Of a stretch of DNA of 64,000 nucleotides, positions 53,688 through 63,852 are shown piece after piece. The stretch comes from Phycisphaerae bacterium (GTDB taxonomy: Bacteria; Planctomycetota; Phycisphaerae; UBA1845): assembly GCA_024102815.1 (NCBI GenBank), contig JAGFJJ010000006.1:153722-217721 (forward strand). The letters run 5' to 3'. How positions within the stretch are numbered: position 1 is the stretch's first letter; every line of letters begins with the position of its first letter. A model generated the notes under the pieces. That model had not been told where the DNA came from, searched no databases, and was given only the letters and a program-made list of their open reading frames with translations. The position numbers and the translations under genes are program-made.

Positions 53688-56600
53688 ATGTTCCTCAAGC
53701 GTATTACCGTTGCCGGGTTCAAGAGCTTCTGCGACCGGGTCGATTTTGACTTCGGTCCGGGGATCACGTGCATCGTCGGCCCGAACGGCTGCGGCAAGAG
53801 CAACGTCGTCGACGCGTTCAAGTGGGTACTCGGCGAGCAGTCCGCACGGTCGCTTCGCGGCCGGCAGATGCTGGACATGATCTTCAACGGGTCGAGTTCG
53901 CGGAAGAGCAGCAGCGTCGCCCAGGTCGACCTGGTATTCGACAACCGCGACCACACCCTCCCGGTCGACCACGAGGAAGTCACCGTTTCGCGAAAGCTCT
54001 ACCGCTCGGGGGAAAGCGAGTACCTGCTCAACCAGCAGCCAACGCGCCTCAAGGACGTGCGCGAGCTCTTTCTGGACACCGGCGTCGGAGTCGAGTCCTA
54101 TTCCGTAATCGAACAGGGGCGGGTCGACGGTCTGCTTCAGAGCAGTCCGGCCGATCGACGCGCCATCTTTGACGAGGCCTCGGGGATCAGCAAATACAAG
54201 GCTCGCCGCAAGGAAGCCGAGCGCAAGCTGGAACGCGCCGAGCAGAACCTCCTCCGCGTCGCAGACATTATCGAGGAGGTCGAGCGACGCCTTCGAAGTG
54301 TGAAGATCCAGGCGGCCAAAGCCCGCAACTACCGAGAATACGAACAGCGACTCAACGAGCTCCGCTCGGCCTACGCCATGGCGGAGTTTCACCGTTTCAC
54401 CCTGGAACTTCAGCGTCTGGCGGGTGAAGTAGCCGATGCGGAGGACCGGACGACCGGCCTGCGGGCGGACATTGACCGTCGCGAGACGGAGAGCCTCACG
54501 GCATCCGCCCGGCTGGACGAGCTGATGCAGGAAATCAGCCGGACCGAAGCCGAGCTGGTCGCTGGAAAGTCCTCGTTGGCCGCCCAGCAGGAGCGCGTGG
54601 AATCGGCCCGCCGCCGCCGCGAGGAGCTCGCCGGACAGCTCGAACAAACGGAACAGCGTCGCGAGGCCGATGCCCGGCGCATCGCCCAGCAACAGGGCGA
54701 CATCGTCGCCGCGCGGATGCTTCTTTCAGACCTTGAGTCCGAATCCGAGCGAATCAGGGGGCGTATAGCCGAGGCCGACGAGCAGGACCGGGCCCACGCC
54801 CGCACACTCAGCCAGGCACAAGCCGTGCTCGAGGACGAGAAATCCGGCATCATTGAACTCGTCCGCCGCAGCGCCCAGACCCACAACGAGATCATCCGCC
54901 TCAACACCCACCACGATTCCCTGGTCGGTCAGCAGGGCCGCCTTCAGGAACGCGACGTCCAGATCCGGTCGGAACTGGAGGAATTGCTCCAGCGCAAGTC
55001 CGCTCTCGAGCATCGTTCCCGCGAAGTGGAAGGCCTGATCGAAGAACAAACGCGGCGACTCGAGGAGAAGAAGATCGCCGCCCACCACGCTCGCGAACTG
55101 GTGGGTCGCCTGGCCGAAGAGCTGGCTGAATCCAAGGAACGGCGCAGCGCCCTGACCTCGCGACGCGAGGTGCTGGAAGATCTTGAGCGGAATATGGAAG
55201 GTGTCGGCGCGGGCGTTCGCCGGATCCTCGACGAGAAGTTGCAGAGCGCGGATTCATCGACTTTGGACTGGGCCGCCGGCCTCGTCGCCGACGTCTTTCA
55301 AACCGACGTAAGCCACGCCCGCATCATCGAATCCGCCTTGGGCGACTGGGATCAGTATCTGGTCGTTCGGGAAAGCGGCGCGTTTCTTTCGTATATGGCC
55401 GGTCACGGGGAGCCGCCCGGACGGCTCACGGCGCACTGCCTCGATCTGCTCCCTCCCATCATTAACGATCCACAGAGCTACGACAACCGTGAGGGATTCG
55501 TCTGCCGGGCGATTGACCTCGTCCGCTTTCATGCCGATTTCGAGCCCCTGGCACGCCATCTTCTCGGACGTACGATTGTCGTGGAGCGACTGGATCACGC
55601 TTTGGCGCTCGCCAGGGAGGACATCACGGGGCATCGCTTTGTGACGCTCTCCGGCGAGCTGGTCGAGCCGGACGGCCGGATCGCGGTCGGCCCGCCCACC
55701 ACCGCCGCCGGACTCATTTCCCGCAAGAGCGAGCTGCGCGACATTGAACTCCAGCTCGCCATCCTGGCTGAACGTATCACCTCACTCGCAGACCAGCTCG
55801 AACGTGCCCGCACCGAGCTCGACCACCTGGACGGCGTGCAACAGGAACTCCGCACCGCGATCTATGAGCTGAGCACGGCCAAGGTCGAAGCGACCACGGC
55901 TCAGGAGAAGATCGGCGAAAGCGTCACGCGACTTACCGAGGAGCAGCCGCTCATCGCCCACGAAACGCAGATGCTGGAGCAGCAGATTCGCGAGACAATG
56001 GAACGATCACAGCAGAGCGGCCGGTCACTCGAGGCCATCGAGCGGGAAAACGCGGAGCAAGAGGCGCGCATCGCCGAGCACCAGAACCGGATCGACAGCA
56101 TCGTTGCCGCGCGCCGCGAGATCCAGGACCGCCTCACAACCGCGCGAGTCGAAGCGGGGCAGATCGCCGAACGGCAATCGGGAGCCAAGGAGCGCATCGC
56201 CGCACTGGAGCGCAGCCTCAGGGAGCTGGAAAACGCCCTTGCGGCGGCGACGCAGGAAATCGAAAGCTGTCGGCAGCGAATGACGGAAGCCGAGTCGACG
56301 GCGACAGCGGGAGCGGAGCAGATCGCCCGACTTCAGGCCGATGTGGAGCGCCTCGAAGACACGATTCAGCGCCTCCGCCGGCAGCGTGACGACCTCCGTC
56401 TCGAAATGGACGCCCGTGCCCACGAGATCCGCAATACGCGCGCCGCGCTCGCAACGGCCGAGGCCGAGCTGCATGAACGACAGCTCTCCCTTGGGCAGAC
56501 GACGGTCCGCCGCGACGATCTCGTCACCCGCGTCCGCGAGGAGATGAGCATCGACCTCGCAGAACGCTACGCCGAGTATGAGCACACCGAGCAGGATTGG

Positions 56601-57257
56601 GCCGAAGTCGAGGCGGAGATCAACGAGCTTCGCCAGAAGATGAGCCGCCTGGGCAACGTCAACCTCGATGCGATCACCGAACTCGAGGAGTTGGAGCAGC
56701 GCCACGGCTTCCTCGCGACGCAGCGCGATGACCTCGTCGAATCCCGGCGGCAGTTGCAGCAACTGATCGAGCGGCTCAACGAGGAATCCAAGGATCGCTT
56801 CGAATCCGCATTCAACCAGATTCGCGAGCACTTCCGGGCCATGTTCCGCAAGCTCTTCGGCGGCGGCAAGGCCGACATCGTCCTCGAGAACCCGGAAAGC
56901 ATGCTCGAGTCCGGCATAGAGATTGTCGCCCAACCGCCGGGCAAGGACTTGCAGGTCATCTCCCTTATGTCCGGCGGGGAGAAGTCGCTCACGGCCATCG
57001 CCCTGCTCATGAGCATCTTCAAGATCCGCCCCGCCCCCTTCGCCATCATGGACGAAGTGGACGCCGCGTTGGACGAAGCCAACAACGAACGCTTCAACCG
57101 CATCGTCAGAGAATTCTGCAGCGAATCGCAGTTCATCGTCATCAGCCACTCCAAGTGGACGATGAACATCGCCGACCGCCTCTACGGCATCACCATGCAG
57201 GAACCTGGTGTGTCGACCCGTGTGAGCGTGGAATTGGCGAAGGCGGCGGTCGCGTAA
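53688..57257 (+). CDS. smc: chromosome segregation protein SMC
   Basis: 1189 residues from ATG 53688. The N-terminal ATPase half has GPNGCGKS (31-38) and the QGRVDGLL Q-loop region. Two long coiled coils flank a hinge near residues 510-660 (DVFQTDVSHARIIESALGDWDQYLVV). The C-terminal half has the signature LMSGGEKSLTAIALLMSIF and Walker B PFAIMDEVDAALDEAN. It compacts and resolves chromosomes with ScpA/ScpB, which are not encoded here. The length is typical. The gene stands alone, 219 bases after the Wzz-like gene. Confidence 0.98.
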   Translation: MFLKRITVAGFKSFCDRVDFDFGPGITCIVGPNGCGKSNVVDAFKWVLGEQSARSLRGRQMLDMIFNGSSSRKSSSVAQVDLVFDNRDHTLPVDHEEVTVSRKLYRSGESEYLLNQQPTRLKDVRELFLDTGVGVESYSVIEQGRVDGLLQSSPADRRAIFDEASGISKYKARRKEAERKLERAEQNLLRVADIIEEVERRLRSVKIQAAKARNYREYEQRLNELRSAYAMAEFHRFTLELQRLAGEVADAEDRTTGLRADIDRRETESLTASARLDELMQEISRTEAELVAGKSSLAAQQERVESARRRREELAGQLEQTEQRREADARRIAQQQGDIVAARMLLSDLESESERIRGRIAEADEQDRAHARTLSQAQAVLEDEKSGIIELVRRSAQTHNEIIRLNTHHDSLVGQQGRLQERDVQIRSELEELLQRKSALEHRSREVEGLIEEQTRRLEEKKIAAHHARELVGRLAEELAESKERRSALTSRREVLEDLERNMEGVGAGVRRILDEKLQSADSSTLDWAAGLVADVFQTDVSHARIIESALGDWDQYLVVRESGAFLSYMAGHGEPPGRLTAHCLDLLPPIINDPQSYDNREGFVCRAIDLVRFHADFEPLARHLLGRTIVVERLDHALALAREDITGHRFVTLSGELVEPDGRIAVGPPTTAAGLISRKSELRDIELQLAILAERITSLADQLERARTELDHLDGVQQELRTAIYELSTAKVEATTAQEKIGESVTRLTEEQPLIAHETQMLEQQIRETMERSQQSGRSLEAIERENAEQEARIAEHQNRIDSIVAARREIQDRLTTARVEAGQIAERQSGAKERIAALERSLRELENALAAATQEIESCRQRMTEAESTATAGAEQIARLQADVERLEDTIQRLRRQRDDLRLEMDARAHEIRNTRAALATAEAELHERQLSLGQTTVRRDDLVTRVREEMSIDLAERYAEYEHTEQDWAEVEAEINELRQKMSRLGNVNLDAITELEELEQRHGFLATQRDDLVESRRQLQQLIERLNEESKDRFESAFNQIREHFRAMFRKLFGGGKADIVLENPESMLESGIEIVAQPPGKDLQVISLMSGGEKSLTAIALLMSIFKIRPAPFAIMDEVDAALDEANNERFNRIVREFCSESQFIVISHSKWTMNIADRLYGITMQEPGVSTRVSVELAKAAVA

Positions 57258-57306
57258 GCAATCGAAAGGCGTGCCACTGCTCTCGAGAAGTGCCCTTTTC
57301 CGCAAT

Positions 57307-57843
57307 TCACGGGCTCTTCTTCAGCGCGGCGATGATCGCTCGACAGAAATCGGGCAGATCGTCCGGACTCCGGCTGGAGATGAAGTGCCGATCAACGACA
57401 ACCGCTGCGTCCTCCCACGTGGCCCCGGCGTTGACCAGATCGTCCTTGATGCCCCGCGATCCGGTCACACGAACGCCGCGATACACGCCGGCCGAGATGG
57501 GAATCCACCCGCCGTGGCAGATCGCCGCAATGAGCTTGCCCGCCTCGTGGAATGAACGAACCAGCGACAGCACCTTCTCGTCGCGGCGGAGCTTATCGGG
57601 CATGAATCCACCGGGAACGACCAGGCCGTCGAAATCCTCGGCGCGAACCTTGGCAACAGATGCGTCCGATCGACACGGATACCCGTGCTTGCCGGAGTAG
57701 CGCGCATCCGCTTCAGAACCTGCCACGACGACCTCGGCCCCCGATTCGGACAGTCGGAGCTTCGGATACCAGAGTTCCAGATCCTCGTATTCGTCGCCCG
57801 CAAAGATCAGAACTCGACGTCCCTGAAGTGGTTGCTGGCTCAT
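57307..57843 (-). CDS. DJ-1/PfpI-family protein
   Basis: 178 residues, ATG at 57843. The nucleophile elbow is AAICHGGW with Cys109-His110, and the partner Glu lies in the N-terminal DEYEDLELWYP block (residues 18-27). It is a cytoplasmic glutamine-amidotransferase-like fold; family members are called proteases, deglycases or chaperones, and the true activity is uncertain. It lies 14 bases after purM and probably shares its transcript. It is convergent with smc. Confidence 0.9.
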   Translation of the reverse strand: MSQQPLQGRRVLIFAGDEYEDLELWYPKLRLSESGAEVVVAGSEADARYSGKHGYPCRSDASVAKVRAEDFDGLVVPGGFMPDKLRRDEKVLSLVRSFHEAGKLIAAICHGGWIPISAGVYRGVRVTGSRGIKDDLVNAGATWEDAAVVVDRHFISSRSPDDLPDFCRAIIAALKKSP

Positions 57844-57857
57844 GCGTAGCTCCTTGC

Positions 57858-58910
57858 TTAAACGAGCCGCACGCGTCGCGACCCGCGAGATACCTTGCCG
57901 ATAACGATGCCCTCTTCGCCCACTCGCTTCAGCGATCGCAGCACGCCCTTCACGAACGCCGGCCGGACGATGAACACGAATCCGATCCCCATGTTGAAAA
58001 CCTTGAACATCTCCGCCCGCGAAACGCCAAGCTTCTGAAGGAATGGGAAGATCGTCGGCGGCGTCCAGCTCCGCCGCTCGATCATCGCTTCACAGCGCGG
58101 CGGCATGATCCGGCCAACGTTCTCTTTCAGCCCGCCGCCGGTGATGTTCGCCAGACCCGTAACCACGCGCTTCCGCCGATAGCTCCGCAGCACGGCCTGC
58201 ACGGCACGCACGTAAATCCGCGTCGGGCGAAGCAGCACGTCACCCAGCGGAGCGTCCAGCCCCGGATACGTCTCGGCCAAGTTGATGCCGCTCGAAGCAA
58301 TCAGTTTACGCACCAGAGTGTAGCCGTTGGAATGAACGCCGCTTGAAGACAATCCTACAAGCAGGTCACCGGGGCGAATTCGTGACCCGTCAATCACGCG
58401 CCCCTGCTCGGCCACGCCAACGGCAAAACCGGCCATATCCAGTTCGCCTTCGCGGTACAGGTCGGACATCTGCGCCGTCTCGCCGCCGAGCAGCGCGCAA
58501 CCCGCCTGGCGGCAGCCCTCCGCGATCCCTTCCACCACGGCCAGAAGTCGCCGCGGCTCCAGCTTGTTCACCGCCAGATAATCCAGAAAAAACAGCGGTT
58601 CACCCCCGCAGGCAACGAGATCATTCACGCTCATCGCCACGAGATCAATCCCGATCGTCTCCAGCCGGTTAAGTTGCAGCGCCAGCAGGATCTTCGTACC
58701 GACACCGTCCGTGCATCCCAGGAGCACCGGACGGCGATAATTGCGGCGGAAGAGCTGTTCGTCGTAATCGAGCCGGAACGCCCCGGCAAAAAGCCCGTGC
58801 GGCATCTTCGGAACGCGCGGGCCGTAGGTGCTCCGCATCGCCGATTCGATGGACTCGACCCAACGGACCTTGGCGTCGATGTCCACCCCGCTTTGCTTGT
58901 AGCTGATCAA
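57858..58910 (-). CDS. purM: phosphoribosylformylglycinamidine cyclo-ligase
   Basis: 350 residues from TTG 58910 (ISYKQSGVDIDAK). It is the fifth step of purine synthesis, an ATP-dependent closure of FGAM to AIR. Family blocks are LLGCTDGVGTKILLALQLNR, VNDLVACGGEPLFFLDYLA, GCALLGGETAQM, GLSSSGVHSNGYTLVR and HITGGG-like NITGGGLKENVGRI. The length is standard. It follows purF by 134 bases in the same direction; purF catalyses the first step of the same pathway. Confidence 0.97.
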   Translation of the reverse strand: MISYKQSGVDIDAKVRWVESIESAMRSTYGPRVPKMPHGLFAGAFRLDYDEQLFRRNYRRPVLLGCTDGVGTKILLALQLNRLETIGIDLVAMSVNDLVACGGEPLFFLDYLAVNKLEPRRLLAVVEGIAEGCRQAGCALLGGETAQMSDLYREGELDMAGFAVGVAEQGRVIDGSRIRPGDLLVGLSSSGVHSNGYTLVRKLIASSGINLAETYPGLDAPLGDVLLRPTRIYVRAVQAVLRSYRRKRVVTGLANITGGGLKENVGRIMPPRCEAMIERRSWTPPTIFPFLQKLGVSRAEMFKVFNMGIGFVFIVRPAFVKGVLRSLKRVGEEGIVIGKVSRGSRRVRLV

Positions 58911-59044
58911 GACGGTCGTTCCGTTGGGGTCATTAGCGCCGGATGCGCCATGAGCAGGAAGCTTCCGAGCAGGGCTCCCGATACCGCGCCGGCACTCGGG
59001 AGGATTCTACACTGGACGAAATCCGACCGTCAGCCGAACCGACG

Positions 59045-60469
59045 TCAGGTGAACATCCGAAGCTGAACGCGCTCCATCGCGAACTTCTCCACCGGTTCGT
59101 CCACGTCCATCGGGTACTCCCCGGAGAAACACGCCGAACAGTACTTCTCCCTCGGCATCTGCACGCACGAGAGCATGCCCTCATGCGAAAGATAGTGCAG
59201 CGAATCCACCTTGAGATACCGGCGGATGTCGTCCACGCTCCGGCCGTTCGCGACCAGATCACGCTGATCGGGGAAGTCGATGCCGAAATAACAGGGGTGG
59301 CGAATCGGCGGGCTCGCCACGCGGAGGTGGATCTCGGTCGCGCCGGCCGCACGCAACGCCCCGATTTTCAGTCGCGTCGTCGTTCCTCGGACGACCGAGT
59401 CTTCCACGACGATCAGGCGCTTCCCCTTCACTGCGTCCTTGATCACGTTCAACTTCATTTTCACCGCCAGATCGCGACCCGCCTGCGTGGGCATGATGAA
59501 CGATCGTCCGGTGTAATGGCTGGTGGTGAAAGCCCGGCCGTAGCGTATCCCACTCTCCCGCGCGTAGCCCACGGCCGCGCACGTCGCACAGGTCGGAATG
59601 GGCACGACCAGGTCGGCATCGACCGGCGCCTCTCGAGCCAGCTGTGCTCCCAGCGCCACGCGCACAAGATGGACATTCTCACCGAAAATATTGCTCGAAG
59701 GATCGGCAAAGTAGATATGTTCGAAAATGCACGCCGCGCCGCGCCCATTCGACGGGCCGCTGAACTGTCGGCTGCTCAGCCCCTCCTGCGAGACCGTCAC
59801 CACCTCACCCGGCTCCACGTCCCGCACATACGCCGCATCCACCATGTCCAGGGCAATCGTCTCCGACGCCACGACCGTTCCCCCACCCTGCGTCTGCCCG
59901 ATGCACAACGGGCGGAAGCCCAAGGGATCACGCACGGCCACCAGCCGATCCGGAAAGATAAACAGGAGAGAATAGGCGCCCTGGAGATGATTCAGCACAT
60001 GGTCCAGCGGGTGCTCGTGCTGCTGGAGCTCCGGCTTGGCCAGCAGGTGGATGATGACCTCCGTGTCGCTCGTGGTCTGGAAGATATTGCCGACTTCCTC
60101 GAAGCGACGACGCAGCAGGGCGGCGTTGATCAGGTTCCCGTTGTGGGCCAGCGCCACCTGTCCGCCCGCAAACGAGAACAGCAGCGGCTGCGCATTCACC
60201 GCCGTCGGGGAACCGGTGGTCGAGTAGCGCACGTGTCCTATTGCCGCGCGCCCCGGAAGCCGTTCGATTTCGGTGCCCTGGAATACCTGGCTGACCAGTC
60301 CCACCCCGGCGTGTCGATACAGGGCGCTGCCGTCGCTGGAGACGATCCCGGCCGATTCCTGTCCCCGATGCTGGAGGGCGTGAAGTCCGAGGCGCGTCAT
60401 CTGCGCAGCGTGGGCGTGCCCGAACACACCGAACAGTCCACAGTGATGAACAATGCTGGAAGCCGCCAA
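59045..60469 (-). CDS. purF: amidophosphoribosyltransferase
   Basis: 474 residues from TTG 60469, 9 residues before the catalytic Cys10 (HHCGLFGVFGH). This suggests a short propeptide that is removed, as in the B. subtilis type. It transfers ammonia from glutamine to PRPP, giving phosphoribosylamine. The glutaminase has HVRYSTTG and AHNGNLIN. The PRPP loop is IVVEDSVVRGTTT. Cys residues matching the four [4Fe-4S] ligands are present (GAACIFEHIYF, RHPCYFGID, CSAC). The usual VPDSG-type block is VPIPTCATCAAVGYA here. A good promoter lies upstream. Confidence 0.97.
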   Translation of the reverse strand: MAASSIVHHCGLFGVFGHAHAAQMTRLGLHALQHRGQESAGIVSSDGSALYRHAGVGLVSQVFQGTEIERLPGRAAIGHVRYSTTGSPTAVNAQPLLFSFAGGQVALAHNGNLINAALLRRRFEEVGNIFQTTSDTEVIIHLLAKPELQQHEHPLDHVLNHLQGAYSLLFIFPDRLVAVRDPLGFRPLCIGQTQGGGTVVASETIALDMVDAAYVRDVEPGEVVTVSQEGLSSRQFSGPSNGRGAACIFEHIYFADPSSNIFGENVHLVRVALGAQLAREAPVDADLVVPIPTCATCAAVGYARESGIRYGRAFTTSHYTGRSFIMPTQAGRDLAVKMKLNVIKDAVKGKRLIVVEDSVVRGTTTRLKIGALRAAGATEIHLRVASPPIRHPCYFGIDFPDQRDLVANGRSVDDIRRYLKVDSLHYLSHEGMLSCVQMPREKYCSACFSGEYPMDVDEPVEKFAMERVQLRMFT

Positions 60470-60508
60470 GAAGTAGACCCTCGCGGGTGGGAGTCAGGTA
60501 TCCTCTGG

Positions 60509-60537
60509 AGTCTAAGTAGGCGGAAACACGGGGTCAA
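60509..60537 (-). promoter_or_regulatory. sigma70-type promoter for purF
   Basis: On the minus strand TTGACC (60537-60532) is followed by a 17-base spacer and TAGACT (60514-60509). A start near 60502 gives a leader of about 33 bases, too short for a purine riboswitch. Confidence 0.6.
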
Positions 60538-60599
60538 ACAGACCGGGCATGGGCCGGCTGACCAGCGCTCCCGGCCGGTGACCTTCGACGCTTCCGCCC

Positions 60600-60645
60600 C
60601 CAATAAAATAGGGCGGTGCATGGCAGGATTCACCATGCACCGCCC
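60600..60645 (-). terminator. intrinsic terminator after the dockerin protein gene
   Basis: A perfect 13-bp inverted repeat (60611-60623 with 60633-60645, GGGCGGTGCATGG arm) has a 9-base loop. On the minus strand it is followed by TATTTTATTG. It lies 61 bases past the stop at 60706. Confidence 0.85.
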
Positions 60646-60705
60646 CGTGATTCTACCCGCGGGAATCAAGGGCATTCCCGGGGGTTAAGACCAGTCCGAA
60701 CCGTC

Positions 60706-63561
60706 TTAGCGGCTCGTTCCGCGGGTCTTGACGCCGCGATCCATGACCGGCGTGGGATCGACACCCTGCATGAACAGGGCCATGTCGTCCATGTCGATCA
60801 CACCATCGCTGTTGAGGTCGGCGCTCGCCATGTCGCCGAGACCCATCGCCCGCAGTTCCTTCACCGTGATCGACGTGCGCGGTGCATCGACGCCAGCCGT
60901 CGGCGCCGGGCAGCAGCAATCCTTGCTGTTCGCAAGGAAGTTGTCGAGCACGAACGAGAAGTCGACCGCGTCCACCAAGCCGTCAGCATTGATGTCACCG
61001 TGCGGACCGGCTGCGGTGCAGGTCTGCAGGTCACACGCCGTGCTGCCGTTCGGCGGGTACGACTTATCGTTGGCGATTTCGCTCATCAACATCACGTAGT
61101 CGAGAATGTTGATGACGTTCGCATCGCTGAAGCCGATACCAGGCTTCCAGGCGTCAAGGTTACCACCCTGCAGCCAGTTGCCGCCGAGCAGCGGATCACC
61201 CTTGTACACCAGCTCCCACGGACCCGAACCATCGCAGGTCGGCGTCGCACAGGCACGCAGCGTGTGCAGGATGTCCTGCGCGGCCACGCAAGCATAGTTC
61301 TCCTTCGTGATCTTCAGCGAAGCCTTGCCGTGATCATCGAAGTTCAGCGGACCACCGAACGTGATCGTCTCACACACCGTCTCCGGCGTGCTCGAGCAGT
61401 CGGTGTACAGATCGAAGTTGATGCAGCGCTCGAAGGTCGGCGCCACCATCTCGGGCGAGAGGTGCACCTCGACATCCAACGCGTGCTGCGAGGAAACGGC
61501 AACCGTCCAGACGTTCGTCACGGAGTCACCGCAGCTATCCGTCGCGGTGCAGGAGAAGAACGTCGTACCCTGCGGCAGCGCGCCACCGTTCAGGATGGTG
61601 CTCTGGCTGATCGGCAGGCCGCCATCATGCTCGGCCACGCAATCCACCGCCACCGGACCGTCGCAGAAGTCCTCGGCAACCGGCGCCGCCCACGTGGTGT
61701 GGTACTGCGTCGAATTGCAATCCGGGTTGAACGAGCCGCCATCGGGCGTGGTGAGCGTCAGCTCGCCGTTACCCTTGACCAGCTTGCTGCAACCACAGGA
61801 GGCCAGCGGGACGCGGTTGCCGTCGGTGTTCGACAGCAACGTGTTCCGCGGGTTCTCGCTGATCAGGCAGATATCGCAGGCATCGCAGTCGGCCGTCTTC
61901 ACGAACGTCAGGCAGGCCATGTCGGCCGGACCCGTGTCGAACGCGATCGGGCTGCCCGGCATGGGCACCGCGCTGCTCACCGCGTAGAAGATGCGGCCGG
62001 CGGCCTCATCCACCTCGACGGTGACGACGTTATCAAACACGCTGCCATCGCACGGAGCGATCGACTGGAAGTCCAGGCAAGCCGGGTCATAGTCCAGCAG
62101 GAACTGACCACCGGCAACCTGTTCCGAACCGGCACCGATGTGGATCGTGGCATTCACGGTCTCGCCGAACTCATAACAGTTCGGATCGGGCGCCGTACCC
62201 GGGGTGAACTCCACGCACAGCGGCGTGTCTTCCGAGCACTCGCAGAATCCGGTGTCGAGATTGCAACCGCTCGACGGATCGGGGCACTGCGAATCATCGG
62301 AGCAGGCGATCGCGTTGATGTCCTCGCCCGCGCACGAGCCGTCAGCCTGGCAGGTGTCATTGATGAAGCAGCCGCGGCCGTCATCGCAGGAACCACCCTC
62401 GTTGACCGGGTTGCTCGCCGTACCACGACCATCACCGGCGTTCGGGCCCGGAGGCGTGATCGAGCAAGTGTCAAGCGTGCACTGGTCGCCGTCCACCGGG
62501 TTGGTCTTCGCGCCGGTCGCCGGATCGCAGCACTGCGTCTGCGTATTGAAGTTCACCGTGTTCACGCACTGACCAAGAGTCGCACCCTGCGGAATGTTGC
62601 AGACGTCCGTCGTGCAGGCGTCGGCGTCGTCGCAGGCGGCGTTGTTCGGGCAGCCTTCGCAAACGTCGGGGTCACCGTTGGCGTTGTTGTCAGCGCAGGT
62701 TTCGCCTGCACGGAACAACTTGGGCGACTGGCACGTCGCGGACGTGGCATTCTCGGTACAGGTACCGGCCGAGAAATCACAGCAGGCACCGGTCGGGATG
62801 ATGATCCGGCCGGGGCTGACAAAGTCGAACGAACCCGTCGCCGGGCCGTACGGAATGTCCAGAACGTTGTCGTCAGCGGCATACGTCGACAGCGGGTCCT
62901 TCACGAAATCGATCGTGTAGGTACCGGCGGCAGCCACCGGAACGGCAAACTTCGTCGTCGCCATGTACTCATTCGTGCCGCCGAACGTCGAACCGCCCGA
63001 CTGCGACACAACCACAAACTCATAATCCGGGATCAGGAACGCCACGGCCGTCAGAGGCGCGGCTTCCTGAAGCACGAAACGCGGATTACCCACGCAGGGG
63101 CCGTCGCCAGGATCACCCGCGTTGCAGGCAGCCTGACCGCTGGCCGGGGTACCCGGCGAGGGGCAGCCCGGACGACCGCTGAACAGGCAGATCTGGGTGG
63201 CCTGATAGGCACCCTCGGTCTGCGTGCCCGCACCCGTACCCGCAATGCCCTGGTTCAACCAGGTGAGGGGGGCGCCGACGCCGGAGGCGAATCCGGTCGT
63301 GGCGTCGACCTTGCAACCGGCCGTGCCCAGCAGCAGGCCCGAGTTGCTCCACGACATGATAATCTCGAACTCGACGGTCACGCCGCCCGCCGGGATGGTG
63401 ATGTCGTTACCAGCGATCACCGTGCCCGGAGGGTTACCGCCGACCACGCCGACGGGGACCAGGTCGAGCGTCGCCGACCGCTGGGCATTCGCCCCGGCCG
63501 CCGCCAGCCCGAGAACCGCGATGCTCACCAGGGAGCACCTACACATCTTGCCAAAACTCAT
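60706..63561 (-). CDS. secreted Cys-rich protein with cohesin-like and dockerin-type domains
   Basis: 951 residues from ATG 63561, with GGAGG 8 bases upstream; the frame is open to 63651. A signal peptide (CSLVSIAVLGLAAAGANAQ) ends near residue 26. The N-terminal third is a beta domain with few Cys. The middle (about 270-470) is very Cys-rich, with CxxDxxC-type spacing as in EGF-like or defensin-like arrays. A cohesin-like segment (EFGETVNATIHIGAGSEQVAGGQFLLDYDPACLDF) follows, then an HYR-like segment (SCTATDSCGDSVTNVWTV). The C-terminus holds dockerin-type calcium loops (GDINADGLVDAVDF and DLNSDGVIDMDDM). No catalytic domain is seen; a structural or scaffold role is likely. Disulfides imply an extracytoplasmic location. 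Confidence 0.85.
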   Translation of the reverse strand: MSFGKMCRCSLVSIAVLGLAAAGANAQRSATLDLVPVGVVGGNPPGTVIAGNDITIPAGGVTVEFEIIMSWSNSGLLLGTAGCKVDATTGFASGVGAPLTWLNQGIAGTGAGTQTEGAYQATQICLFSGRPGCPSPGTPASGQAACNAGDPGDGPCVGNPRFVLQEAAPLTAVAFLIPDYEFVVVSQSGGSTFGGTNEYMATTKFAVPVAAAGTYTIDFVKDPLSTYAADDNVLDIPYGPATGSFDFVSPGRIIIPTGACCDFSAGTCTENATSATCQSPKLFRAGETCADNNANGDPDVCEGCPNNAACDDADACTTDVCNIPQGATLGQCVNTVNFNTQTQCCDPATGAKTNPVDGDQCTLDTCSITPPGPNAGDGRGTASNPVNEGGSCDDGRGCFINDTCQADGSCAGEDINAIACSDDSQCPDPSSGCNLDTGFCECSEDTPLCVEFTPGTAPDPNCYEFGETVNATIHIGAGSEQVAGGQFLLDYDPACLDFQSIAPCDGSVFDNVVTVEVDEAAGRIFYAVSSAVPMPGSPIAFDTGPADMACLTFVKTADCDACDICLISENPRNTLLSNTDGNRVPLASCGCSKLVKGNGELTLTTPDGGSFNPDCNSTQYHTTWAAPVAEDFCDGPVAVDCVAEHDGGLPISQSTILNGGALPQGTTFFSCTATDSCGDSVTNVWTVAVSSQHALDVEVHLSPEMVAPTFERCINFDLYTDCSSTPETVCETITFGGPLNFDDHGKASLKITKENYACVAAQDILHTLRACATPTCDGSGPWELVYKGDPLLGGNWLQGGNLDAWKPGIGFSDANVINILDYVMLMSEIANDKSYPPNGSTACDLQTCTAAGPHGDINADGLVDAVDFSFVLDNFLANSKDCCCPAPTAGVDAPRTSITVKELRAMGLGDMASADLNSDGVIDMDDMALFMQGVDPTPVMDRGVKTRGTSR

Positions 63562-63806
63562 CTTCCGTACCTCCAAAAGTTCAGGGACACAATGTTCTAC
63601 AAACGCCCTCAGACTCAAAAACTGTTCTTCCCTCTCCGCACCGTTCCACACGCTTCCGCGGCAATCTTCGTCCGTACCGGACCGCCCCGCAAGCTGTGAA
63701 CGGGACCTCTTTCCTTCCTACCCTCCTTCCGGTTTCCTGACCATCGTTTTTCCGTACCTCACAACACACCCGTTAGACCTGACGATTCGTATGTGCACCC
63801 CCGAGG

Positions 63807-63830
63807 CGGGGCGGGCGAGTGCCCGCCCCG
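63807..63830. repeat. 10-bp GC palindrome downstream of the partial gene
   Basis: CGGGGCGGGC-GAGT-GCCCGCCCCG is a perfect hairpin 23 bases past the stop at 63853. It has no T tract on either strand, so termination is uncertain. The GGCGGGC/GCCCGCC core is shared with 20524-20540. Confidence 0.55.
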
Positions 63831-63852
63831 ACCCGAAGGATTACTCCAAGGC

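Noticed and set aside
60616..63699. Long open frame (about 1027 codons) on the plus strand opposite the dockerin protein gene
   Set aside because: It is Arg/Val/His-rich with no domains and no ribosome site, and lies entirely antisense to a gene with a signal peptide, clear domains and a terminator. It is a GC-rich shadow.
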